DNA from: DATBMY01 sp036554605
GTDB taxonomy: Bacteria > Acidobacteriota > Blastocatellia > UBA7656
Assembly (NCBI GenBank): GCA_036554605.1
Contig: DATBMY010000546.1
Coordinates: 1 to 8,011, forward strand
Direction: 5' to 3'
Length of the DNA: 8,011 nt
Made by a program: the position numbers and the translations under genes. The notes under the pieces were generated by a model. That model saw only the letters and a list, made by a program, of their open reading frames with translations, was not told the origin of the DNA and made no database searches. Below are positions 1 through 5,960 of the stretch, piece by piece (position 1 is the stretch's first letter; the number at the start of each line of letters is the position of its first letter).

Positions 1-1174
1 GGTCGCCCACGCTGAACTGGGTGGCAGCCTTCGACGCCTCGTCGAAGGCGTAGCGCAGCGGGTTGGAGAGGACCGCGACGGTGCCGAGGTCGATCGAGGC
101 GTCGGTGCCCTTGACCGTCACGACGCCATCGGCGATCTCGAGGTCGTCCTCGGCCGCCTCGAGGGCCTCGGCGGCGATCCGCAGCGCCTTCTCCTTCGCG
201 CGCAGCGCGGCCAGGTGGATCGCCGAGCCGCTCATCACGGCCGCACGCGAGGCGAACGTGCCCACGGCGTAGGGCATCTTGCGGGTGTCGCCGGTGGTGA
301 TCTCGACGTCCTCGAAGCGCACGCCGAGGGTGTCGGCGACGATCTGCGCGAAGGCGGTCTGGTGGCCCTGCCCCTGCGTGGTCAGGCCGGTCGCGACCTT
401 GACCTTGCCGGACGTCTCGATGTGCACGTGGGCGCCCTCGTAGGGGCCGACGCCGGTGCCCTCGACGTAGCAGGCCAGGCCGATGCCGACGCGTCGTCCC
501 TGGGCGGCCATCTCGGCGCGGAACTGCTCGAACTCTTCTTTTGTGTATTTGCGCTGCGGCCCGCCGCCCTTCGGAGGCGGTTGAATAAAGGCTATGATGT
601 GGTGGACGATCTTGCGATTGCCGGGCCGCGCCTCGGCCATCTGCACGTACTTGTCTTCTTTGAAATTGGTCTGGATCTCGAAGTACTGGTACTCGTCAGG
701 ACCCTCCGCATCGAGCGTGAACTCTTCGGACATTGAAAGCACCACGTCGGGCTTGCCGATGTTCCAGCCGTCGGCGAATTGCGGCGCGGCGGGCATATCC
801 TTCGGGTTGCCTTCCTTCGCGCCCTGATCTACCCACGCGGTTATGGTATTGATCTGTTCTTGTGTAAGACGGCGGTCATTGCTGAAGGTGCCGTGCGCGG
901 GGTCGGCGTGCCAGGGCGGCATCTCGCGCGTGGCGACCTTCTCTTTTATAGAGCGCGCCCACGGCCGCGCCTCTTTGTATGTCAATAGCGACATCGGGGC
1001 CGCTTCGCCCGCGCGATGACATTCGACGCAAGCCTTGAAGAGAATCGGGGCCACGTCCTTGCTAAAGGTGACCTCTTTTTTGACCGATGAGCTTGCGCCT
1101 ACGTTCGCGCCAAAAGCCAGGGCCAATAATGCGATTGAAAACAGAAGCGGGAGGGTAAGCTTCTTGCGTCTCAT
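1..1174 (-). CDS. In-frame chimeric ORF: exported cytochrome c / copper monooxygenase-like N-terminus joined to CoxL-type molybdenum-subunit fragment (3' end outside window)
   Basis: Seen: 391 codons open from ATG at 1174 to the window edge, with no stop. Residues 1-27 form a signal peptide (MRRKK, then a hydrophobic stretch). Residues 49-53 are CVECH, a c-type heme site, followed by MSLL and MPPWH (85-89). Residues 186-192 are NRKIVHH, like the first copper-site His pair of the copper type II ascorbate-dependent monooxygenase family. From about residue 220 the sequence becomes CoxL/xanthine dehydrogenase-like: GIGLACYVEGTGVGPYEGA at 230-248, QGQGHQTAFAQIVAD at 267-281, GDT at 295-297 and GTFASR at 305-310. 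In CoxL these follow the active-site loop (AYRCSFR in CO dehydrogenase), which is absent here, as are the rest of the copper domains. Codons 1-213 often end in A or T; after about 215 only about five of 177 do. Neither half could be a working enzyme of its family, so I infer an assembly or library chimera, or much less likely a real recombination. The start is fixed by a good ribosome-binding site. Confidence 0.8.
   Translation of the reverse strand, partial: MRRKKLTLPLLFSIALLALAFGANVGASSSVKKEVTFSKDVAPILFKACVECHRAGEAAPMSLLTYKEARPWARSIKEKVATREMPPWHADPAHGTFSNDRRLTQEQINTITAWVDQGAKEGNPKDMPAAPQFADGWNIGKPDVVLSMSEEFTLDAEGPDEYQYFEIQTNFKEDKYVQMAEARPGNRKIVHHIIAFIQPPPKGGGPQRKYTKEEFEQFRAEMAAQGRRVGIGLACYVEGTGVGPYEGAHVHIETSGKVKVATGLTTQGQGHQTAFAQIVADTLGVRFEDVEITTGDTRKMPYAVGTFASRAAVMSGSAIHLAALRAKEKALRIAAEALEAAEDDLEIADGVVTVKGTDASIDLGTVAVLSNPLRYAFDEASKAATQFSVGD
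487..540. other. Probable chimeric junction between two unrelated genomes
   Basis: On the minus strand, codons with mixed third positions (reading Lys-Tyr-Thr-Lys-Glu) give way here to codons ending almost only in G or C (Phe-Arg-Ala-Glu-Met-Ala-Ala-Gln-Gly). Protein family identity changes at the same place. The GC content of the 60-base lines counted rises from 52-57% (lines beginning 841 and 541) to 68-72% (lines beginning 61 and 361). No inverted repeats, target duplication or transposase accompany the change. The exact breakpoint is not resolved because the join is in frame and both families are Glu-rich here. Confidence 0.65.
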
Positions 1175-1182
1175 TTGAATTT

Positions 1183-1188
1183 CTCCTT
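1183..1188 (-). promoter_or_regulatory. Ribosome-binding site of the chimeric ORF
   Basis: AAGGAG on the minus strand, 8 nt before the ATG at 1174. This fixes the start directly in front of a signal peptide. Confidence 0.75.
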
Positions 1189-1236
1189 ACAGGGTGCGCC
1201 GCGATCCACTCTCGGAATGAATTTTCGAGCGGTACT

Positions 1237-1265
1237 ATGCTAAGGCTGCCCCTTTTAAGTGTCAA
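1237..1265 (-). promoter_or_regulatory. Sigma-70-type promoter for the cytochrome-like ORF
   Basis: The minus strand shows a perfect -35 TTGACA (1265-1260), a 17-bp spacer and a -10 TAGCAT (1242-1237, four of six matches). The predicted start lies near 1230 and gives a leader of about 55 nt ending in the AAGGAG site. It shows that this gene can be transcribed independently of the operon upstream. Confidence 0.65.
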
Positions 1266-1565
1266 GATTTTTCTGAACCCTTGTTTAAATTTCTGCTAAA
1301 AAAATTGAGTTCAACTTCAACCAGGTTTCATTTTGTTATTCAAAACGGACTGGCGGCAACGGCTAAGTCGTTTATCGAGCGGCTTTTCAAAGCAGCAGCC
1401 CTAAATACCCGGTATCTCTTACGAGCGCCGGTTTAGCAATTGTTCCATCCTCAAATTACGGGATATAAAGGGTATGGGATGGCCGGAGTGTTCTATTTTG
1501 GAATAAGAGTTTTGCCCGCCGCGACGGGGAATCTCAGATCAAAGATGGGCGGGGCCGGGCGCCTT
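1266..1565. other. Intergenic stretch with no recognised gene
   Basis: This holds the DNA between the MFS gene stop and the promoter at 1237-1265. The part near 1255-1345 is AT-rich and includes a run of seven A at 1298-1304. Short frames here have no recognisable product and no ribosome-binding site. No strong terminator was found for the minus-strand operon ending at 1566. The best U-run candidate, reading minus through 1320-1298, has only a four-base AT-rich stem. Confidence 0.5.
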
Positions 1566-2960
1566 TTATTGATTAGTGGCCGTCCACCGCTTGAGATAAT
1601 CGAGGCTGCCAAGGAACTGCTTCAGGCTAAACCATAGTAAAGCTCCCGCGACAAGATGCGCGATACAGGTCACTATGAGGAGCGAATATCGCACGGCTAA
1701 ATCGTCGTGGAAGACATAATCGGTCACGGCCGCAATAGCGGTCGGCCCCAAACCGAGTCCGATGAGGTTTACGACGAAAAGATAGACGGCTGACGCCTGG
1801 CCGCGCATCGTGTTAGGCATCATCTGTTGAATCGCGGCGGGCGCGACACCAAAAGGCGCGCTCGCAAGAAAGACCGTGGGCGCAAGCAGCGCCGCCGCAA
1901 GGTTCGGGTCGGATACAAGCGGGTAGACGATGCCTGTCGGAAACCATGCTAGCGCTACGATAAACCCGACGCGCATTGTAGCATCCTTATAACCGCGCTC
2001 CGCGAGCCAGTCGGCGAATCGCCCTCCGGCAACTATGCCGAGCGTGCCGCATACCGCCACTATCGTGCCATAAATCATTCCCGTCTTGGCCCCGCTCCAT
2101 CCATGGGTGCGCTCGAAGAAGGCCGGCACCCAGGATGTCGTCCCATATGACGAGAAGGATAGCAACGCGAAACCGACCGTGTGGCAGATAAACGTCCACT
2201 TATTCTCCAGCATGTAAGCCAGGACTTCGCCCAGAGGGACCTGCGCGACTTTCATTTTGCCGTCAGCCGTCTTTATCATCCGCACGCCGCGCCGCACGGG
2301 CTCGCGGACGGTGTACATGAGCAAGGCGAGCAAGACGCCCGGCAGCCCCACGATAAAGAATATGACCTGCCACGGCCGCGTCTCGCCCACCAGCGGCAGG
2401 TCAATCGTTGCTTGCCCCGATACATAGCCGACGACCGTGCCGCCCAGGAAAAGCGCGAGCCCGGAACCTATGTATATTCCCATCGAGTAGACGCTGATGG
2501 CCGTCGCCCGGCGGGTGGGCGGGAAGTAATCGGTTATAAGCGAATAGGCGGCCGGCGAAAGCGCGGCCTCGCCCACGCCTACGCCCATGCGCAGAAGCAG
2601 CATCTGCACGAAGTTTCGCGCGAGCCCGCACCCGGCCGTCATGGCGCTCCAGAAGACGAACCCCGCGGCTATTATCGAGCGGCGGCTGCGCGAGTCGGCA
2701 AGCCTGCCCATGGGTATACCGAAAAACGTATAAAAGACGGCGAAGCTAAACCCCATCAGCAGACTCATCTGCGTGTCGTTGATCCCCAGGTCGCGCTTTA
2801 TGGGGGTAACGAGAAGGACGAGGATCTGCCGGTCGATAAACGAGAAGACATATACGAACGTCAACACGCCGACGACGAACCAGGCATAGCCGGGCGACGC
2901 GTAATCCTGCTCGGCAGGTTGGACGGCTACGGTCTTTTCGGGTTTCATCTCGGTGGTCAA
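1566..2960 (-). CDS. MFS transporter, Spinster-like
   Basis: A 464-residue inner-membrane protein, the usual length for a 12-helix major facilitator transporter. The N-terminal ~25 residues are polar, then TM1 contains FSFIDRQIL (39-47), a pattern seen in Spinster-like and related organic-anion MFS proteins. The loop between TM2 and TM3 carries GRLADSRSRR (85-94), the MFS A-motif. RMGVGVGEAALSPAAYSLI (124-142) is the conserved helix-4/5 region of this subfamily. The start is TTG at 2960, supported by AAGGAG six bases upstream; the in-frame ATG at 2948 lies 18 bases from that site and is less likely. The gene follows the metallo-hydrolase by 42 nt on the same strand, so the two are probably co-transcribed. 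From context I infer it exports or imports a product of the hydrolase, but the substrate cannot be read from the sequence. TAA stop at 1568-1566. Confidence 0.93.
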   Translation of the reverse strand: MTTEMKPEKTVAVQPAEQDYASPGYAWFVVGVLTFVYVFSFIDRQILVLLVTPIKRDLGINDTQMSLLMGFSFAVFYTFFGIPMGRLADSRSRRSIIAAGFVFWSAMTAGCGLARNFVQMLLLRMGVGVGEAALSPAAYSLITDYFPPTRRATAISVYSMGIYIGSGLALFLGGTVVGYVSGQATIDLPLVGETRPWQVIFFIVGLPGVLLALLMYTVREPVRRGVRMIKTADGKMKVAQVPLGEVLAYMLENKWTFICHTVGFALLSFSSYGTTSWVPAFFERTHGWSGAKTGMIYGTIVAVCGTLGIVAGGRFADWLAERGYKDATMRVGFIVALAWFPTGIVYPLVSDPNLAAALLAPTVFLASAPFGVAPAAIQQMMPNTMRGQASAVYLFVVNLIGLGLGPTAIAAVTDYVFHDDLAVRYSLLIVTCIAHLVAGALLWFSLKQFLGSLDYLKRWTATNQ

Positions 2961-2966
2961 GAGTGG

Positions 2967-2972
2967 CTCCTT
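2967..2972 (-). promoter_or_regulatory. Ribosome-binding site selecting a TTG start for the MFS gene
   Basis: AAGGAG on the minus strand lies six bases before TTG (2960) and 18 bases before the first ATG (2948). The spacing favours the TTG start. Confidence 0.65.
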
Positions 2973-3002
2973 CCTTGCTCGTCAGGTTTGGCTTCGGAGG
3001 AT

Positions 3003-4295
3003 TTACTTTCCAGCCGCTGCTTTATGCTCGCGCGCGGCGGCCAGATAGATGTTGCGCTCCACCGTATTGCGCGCGGCCCCGGCCAGCTTTTCATACGCGG
3101 CGGCGGCAACGCGATGCGCCGGCTGGTTCGAGGGCTCGCCGTCGAGGACCACGTCGGCAAGCATCGCGGCAAGCTGATGCTCGCCTTTCAAGAGCGCCGT
3201 CTCAGCTCGCTTGATGATGGCCGCCGAGCCCGCGGCTTCAACCATCGCCCGGTTGAAATCGGCTCCCGGAGCCGGATTCAGGTGCGCCGGGTTGAAATCA
3301 TACCACCCGGTATATTGGCGGTAGATGCCGTTTACGCTCCACTCGACGCGGCCGTAATTCGGCTGAAGGTAATCGAGCCGCGCAAGGTCCTCGGGCAACC
3401 GTACGGCGGCGCGCACTTCGTCGAGCGTCTTGCCCTGGTTTATAAGCTTGATCGTTTCATCGTGGACGTGCCGGATGGCCCTGGCATAATTAGCAAGCGT
3501 CTGATCTATCTGCTGCTCGCCGCTGAGCGGACGGCTGTGCGACCCGACGAGGTGCCGGGGCTTGAACCCTCTCATGCGCTCTACGGACTCGGCCCAGGCG
3601 AGGACGGGCCGGTCGTGTTTCATGGGGCTCGCGAGCATGGGGAAGCTCTGGTAGAAAAGATCGCCCGGCAGCAGAGCCCCCTCGTCGGGCAGCCACACCA
3701 TAAGGTGGTCGAGCGTCTCGCCCGTCGTATGATAAAGCTCGAAGCGCACGCCGCCTTCTTCGAAAGCATACTTATCGTCGAAGAGAATATCGGGCCGAAG
3801 GTAGCCGCGCTCGGGAGCCGAGCGCGGGTCGCGGGCGAGCGAGACGCCGCGCTCCTTTTCGTCGAGCGTCGCGCCGAACTGGATGGCGTTGAGCCGCCGG
3901 TTGTATGGCGCGAGCCTTACGTAGCGCGCCATCTCTTTCGTGTGCTCGCGCTGCGCGATGATGCGCGTGCCTTCGGTTTTGAAGACGTTCGCGCCGTTTA
4001 TGTGATCGCCATGAAAGTGCGTATATATGATGTAGCTGATGGGCAGCTGGCTGATCTTGCGCATCTCGGCGAGCGTCTGGCGCGCGGCCGCGGGACTTTC
4101 CGTCGTATCGATTACGACTATGCTCTTGCCGGTGATGACGTATATGACGTTTCCGAGGGCGTAGCCCGTGGCCGAGTATATGCGATCGGTGACTTTAACA
4201 AGCTCGGGCTTTTGCGCGCGGAGTTGCGCCAGAGGCGCGCCCGTGGCAATTAAACACGACAAGACCGCGAAGGCGAATCTGTTAGCCTTTACCAT
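3003..4295 (-). CDS. Exported metallo-beta-lactamase-fold hydrolase, alkyl-sulfatase-like with dimerisation region, lacking the SCP2-like C-terminal domain
   Basis: The 430-residue protein starts at ATG 4295 with a signal peptide (VKANRF, then FAVLSCLIATGAPLA, ending near LRAQ at 28), so it should be periplasmic. The zinc motif THFHGDH is at 92-98. HTTGETLDHL (189-198), LLPGDLF (208-214) and GSH (251-253) supply the further metal-ligand positions of the fold. LQPNYGRVEWSVNGIYRQY through GWYDFNPAHLNP (310-341) matches the alkyl-sulfatase dimerisation region, and helical segments follow to the end. Full alkyl sulfatases such as SdsA1 run to about 630-660 residues with an SCP2-like C-terminal domain that is missing here. 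The second-shell acid is Asp212, as in ordinary MBL hydrolases, where SdsA1 has Glu. Hydrolase is safe; sulfatase activity is only a guess. A frame extending to ATG 4400 exists, but it would bury the signal peptide behind 35 polar residues; GGGAG seven bases before 4295 supports the shorter form. Confidence 0.88.
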   Translation of the reverse strand: MVKANRFAFAVLSCLIATGAPLAQLRAQKPELVKVTDRIYSATGYALGNVIYVITGKSIVVIDTTESPAAARQTLAEMRKISQLPISYIIYTHFHGDHINGANVFKTEGTRIIAQREHTKEMARYVRLAPYNRRLNAIQFGATLDEKERGVSLARDPRSAPERGYLRPDILFDDKYAFEEGGVRFELYHTTGETLDHLMVWLPDEGALLPGDLFYQSFPMLASPMKHDRPVLAWAESVERMRGFKPRHLVGSHSRPLSGEQQIDQTLANYARAIRHVHDETIKLINQGKTLDEVRAAVRLPEDLARLDYLQPNYGRVEWSVNGIYRQYTGWYDFNPAHLNPAPGADFNRAMVEAAGSAAIIKRAETALLKGEHQLAAMLADVVLDGEPSNQPAHRVAAAAYEKLAGAARNTVERNIYLAAAREHKAAAGK

Positions 4296-4302
4296 AAGCA
4301 GT

Positions 4303-4307
4303 CTCCC
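4303..4307 (-). promoter_or_regulatory. Ribosome-binding site deciding the hydrolase start
   Basis: GGGAG on the minus strand, seven bases before ATG 4295. It favours this start over the ATG at 4400, which overlaps the previous gene's stop as ATGA. Confidence 0.6.
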
Positions 4308-4325
4308 GGGGATTGGTGCACACGC

Positions 4326-4354
4326 ATTTTGATGATTAAGTCGGCCGAGGTCAA
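4326..4354 (-). promoter_or_regulatory. Candidate internal promoter for the hydrolase gene
   Basis: The minus strand reads TTGACC (4354-4349, five of six matches to the -35 consensus), a 17-bp spacer, then CAAAAT (4331-4326, four of six matches to -10). The predicted start near 4319 would leave a leader of about 24 nt to ATG 4295. If used, the hydrolase and transporter could be made without the regulator. Chance matches of this quality do occur. Confidence 0.35.
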
Positions 4355-4370
4355 CCTGACTTTGGATTTT

Positions 4371-4389
4371 GCCGGCCGTGGCCGCCGGC
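4371..4389 (-). other. GC-rich hairpin just after the regulator stop codon
   Basis: GCCGGC occurs at 4371-4376 and again at 4384-4389. It is self-complementary, so the RNA can form a six-pair GC stem with a seven-base loop, 8 nt beyond the TGA at 4397. No U-run follows on the minus strand, so it is not a standard terminator. It could mark an mRNA processing or stability boundary between regulator and hydrolase. Confidence 0.3.
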
Positions 4390-4396
4390 GCGGCTT

Positions 4397-5731
4397 TCAT
4401 TCGAGAACATGGTGGGTGACATAGGAGATCTGCACCGGGACGCCGCCGTTGACTTTTACTTTTATCAATACCTGATAGTATTCGGGCAGCCGGGGCGGCT
4501 CGCCCGGGGGCGCGACGTTCAGCCGCGTGACTAATTCCCTTATGTATTCGGGCCTCGTCACATACTCGGCGGCGGCCTGCGTGCCGAACGTAGTGATGCC
4601 TGCAAGTATAAGAAGGCGATGCTCGGCGTCGAGCCCGCGAAGCAGGCTGATGACGGCGTAATCTTCGGAAATCTGGCTCCGCGAGGGGCCTTCCTGTTTT
4701 GCAAAATAGTTGACCTGCTCGCCGCTTTGAGGCTTTGAATTCTCTATGCCGAAGGTCGGATTCTGGTTCTCGTCTCTAAAAAGTCGGAACACGAACTCCT
4801 GCTTCTGCGGCAGGTCGCGCAGCAGTATATTTTCGGCGGGCGAGCCAAGCACGACTATGTTCTCGGTCTTGAGATCGTCCCAGGTCATCAACAGGCTGCG
4901 CTTGACGCGGAAAGGCTGCCGGGCTCTAGAGAAAAGGTCGGCCAGCCAATAAATGCCCATGACCTCGCCTATTCCGGTGTAGTGGTCGGTCACGGCACCC
5001 GGTTGCGCGGGCCGGGTGACCGAGGAAGGTGTGAAGGTTGTGCCGGGCGAATCGAGCGGCTTGAGCAGTTTCATACCCGTTTCCGCCGTGCCGTCAAAAA
5101 GCGTGTTGCTGAAAGTCACAAGGACCGGCTCGCGCGAGCTGAGCAGCCCGCCCCATACGGGAAGGGCGCTCTTCACATCCGCGGAAAGATCCGCTCCGGC
5201 CAGCCCCGCCTCGCGCCGTCGCGCCTCGGAGGTGAAGAGAAGGCCGCCAAACAGAATCGAAAGCGCCGCGAGGATGGCCACGGCCACTTTCCAGTACCGC
5301 GCCTCGCCCGCCGGCGGCTCTGCACGGACAGCCCGTTGGAGGGCGCCCGGCGGCGGCGAAGCAACTGCCGCCCCCACGGTCAAAGAGCCGTTCGCGGGCT
5401 CGGCGTAGGAAAACACGGGAGTGTATTGCCCTTTGGGCAGATCGATCAGTATGCGGTCCTCTTTGCCCTCGGTGGCGTAATATTCGTGGAGCTTTGTCCT
5501 GAGGCGGCCCGCCTGCACGCGCACTACAGAATCGTTGCGCGTATCGTAGTCGAGGCTGCGGCCGAAGACCTCCGTCGCTATGGTGTACTCTTTCAGGTGG
5601 CCGTCCTGGTGCTCAATGGTCTTGAGCACTACAAATCGCAGGAAGGATTTGAGGCTTTCCGATCCGTGCAGGACGCGGCTTTGCAGCAATCGTTCAAGCG
5701 CCTCCAGTTTTTCTGTTTTAGACAGCTCCAT
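4397..5731 (-). CDS. ToxR-like membrane-tethered winged-helix regulator with unknown C-terminal sensor domain
   Basis: A 444-residue protein. Residues ~8-107 carry the pattern seen in acidobacterial and rhizobial winged-helix proteins: LKSFLRFVV (27-35), LKEYTIATEVFGR (46-58), DYDTRNDSVVRVQAGRLRTKL (61-81), and LPKGQYTPVF (98-107). This resembles the OmpR/PhoB DNA-binding fold, with the VRVQAGRLRTKL helix in the recognition position. A Pro/Ala-rich linker (~110-145) leads to one membrane helix (about 147-167), leaving ~275 residues outside the inner membrane. That part contains NIVVLGSPAENILL, DYAVISLL and LLILAGITTFGTQAAAEYV, motifs I do not assign to a named family. The topology matches ToxR/CadC one-component regulators, which bind DNA while anchored in the membrane. 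The start is fixed by an in-frame TAA six codons upstream; no clear Shine-Dalgarno sequence is present. It is the first gene of the minus-strand cluster and divergent from the receptor gene, which suggests it controls both. Confidence 0.85.
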   Translation of the reverse strand: MELSKTEKLEALERLLQSRVLHGSESLKSFLRFVVLKTIEHQDGHLKEYTIATEVFGRSLDYDTRNDSVVRVQAGRLRTKLHEYYATEGKEDRILIDLPKGQYTPVFSYAEPANGSLTVGAAVASPPPGALQRAVRAEPPAGEARYWKVAVAILAALSILFGGLLFTSEARRREAGLAGADLSADVKSALPVWGGLLSSREPVLVTFSNTLFDGTAETGMKLLKPLDSPGTTFTPSSVTRPAQPGAVTDHYTGIGEVMGIYWLADLFSRARQPFRVKRSLLMTWDDLKTENIVVLGSPAENILLRDLPQKQEFVFRLFRDENQNPTFGIENSKPQSGEQVNYFAKQEGPSRSQISEDYAVISLLRGLDAEHRLLILAGITTFGTQAAAEYVTRPEYIRELVTRLNVAPPGEPPRLPEYYQVLIKVKVNGGVPVQISYVTHHVLE

Positions 5732-5737
5732 ACAACT

Positions 5738-5767
5738 TGTAACGCGTTACAGACCCCTGTAACAGGG
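5738..5767. promoter_or_regulatory. Candidate operator: paired palindromic TGTAAC boxes
   Basis: TGTAACGCGTTACA (5738-5751) is a perfect 14-bp palindrome. CCCTGTAACAGGG (5755-5767) is a second one with a single central base. The TGTAAC half-sites at 5738 and 5758 are exactly 20 bp apart, two helical turns, and a further GTAAC lies at 5803-5807. TGTAAC resembles the half-sites of OmpR-type winged-helix proteins (established for OmpR), and the neighbouring gene encodes such a domain. The first palindrome ends six bases before the regulator's ATG, where a ribosome-binding site would be, so it could also act as an RNA hairpin (five-pair stem, CGCG loop). Confidence 0.45.
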
Positions 5768-5786
5768 TTCTTAACTTGTTCATCAA

Positions 5787-5815
5787 TCTACATTAAAAGC
5801 AGGTAACGGTATTAT
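5787..5815 (+). promoter_or_regulatory. Candidate divergent promoter for the receptor gene
   Basis: The plus strand reads TCTACA (5787-5792, four of six matches to -35), a 17-bp spacer and TATTAT (5810-5815, five of six matches to -10). Its -10 shares bases with the minus-strand TATAAT. The predicted start near 5822 would give the receptor gene a leader of about 395 nt, and would put the TGTAAC boxes centred near -70, a common activator position. No better promoter was seen closer to the start codon. Confidence 0.4.
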
Positions 5816-5816
5816 A
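5811..5816 (-). promoter_or_regulatory. -10 element of the regulator operon promoter
   Basis: A perfect TATAAT on the minus strand. The -35 region is poor; the best hexamer, with 18-bp spacing, is TGGATG, three of six matches, so an activator or another contact may be needed. The predicted start near 5804 gives a leader of about 73 nt that contains both TGTAAC palindromes at roughly +37 to +66. Confidence 0.5.
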
Positions 5817-5837
5817 CACTCAGTCACTCCCCAAAAG

Positions 5838-5886
5838 AAGTAATCATCCAGTATATTGCTGGACGCAACGCCGGGATTGATTACTT
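5838..5886. repeat. Nested inverted repeat
   Basis: AAGTAATCA (5838-5846) pairs perfectly with TGATTACTT (5878-5886). Directly inside the left arm, TCCAG (5847-5851) pairs with CTGGA (5859-5863) around a seven-base loop, so the inner hairpin stacks on the outer nine-pair stem. It lies just downstream of the predicted plus-strand start. It could be a binding site, a cruciform or the first helix of a structured leader. Confidence 0.5.
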
Positions 5887-5960
5887 AGTGGATCTACCTC
5901 ACACCGAGTTGTTTCGATTGTAGAGTTCAATCCTGTACCGGACGGGGGTTGTTAGGGTAA

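Noticed and set aside
215..736. A plus-strand frame of about 173 codons over the chimeric region.
   Set aside because: It is the shadow of the high-GC CoxL-type coding strand, with a repetitive Asp/Gly/Leu-rich translation, while the minus strand carries conserved CoxL motifs.
1298..1320. A hairpin followed by seven U on the minus strand as the operon terminator.
   Set aside because: The stem is only TTGA/TCAA and AT-rich, too weak to call, although the U-run is real.
1515..1528. GC hairpin (CCCG/CGGG) after the transporter gene considered as a terminator.
   Set aside because: The stem is four to five pairs and is not followed by a U-run on the minus strand.
2181..4253. A very long plus-strand open frame (about 690 codons) antisense to the transporter and hydrolase genes.
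   Set aside because: Its translation is rich in Arg, Asp, His and Glu with no family signature, and it crosses two clearly recognisable genes on the other strand. It arises from their codon structure. No ribosome-binding site was noted.
4296..4400. The N-terminal extension of the hydrolase to ATG 4400, overlapping the regulator stop as ATGA (possible translational coupling).
   Set aside because: It would place 35 polar residues before an evident signal peptide, and ATG 4295 has its own GGGAG site and a possible promoter.
4982..5806. A plus-strand frame of about 274 codons antisense to the regulator.
   Set aside because: Compositionally biased translation with no motif. The minus strand here encodes a recognisable winged-helix and membrane protein.
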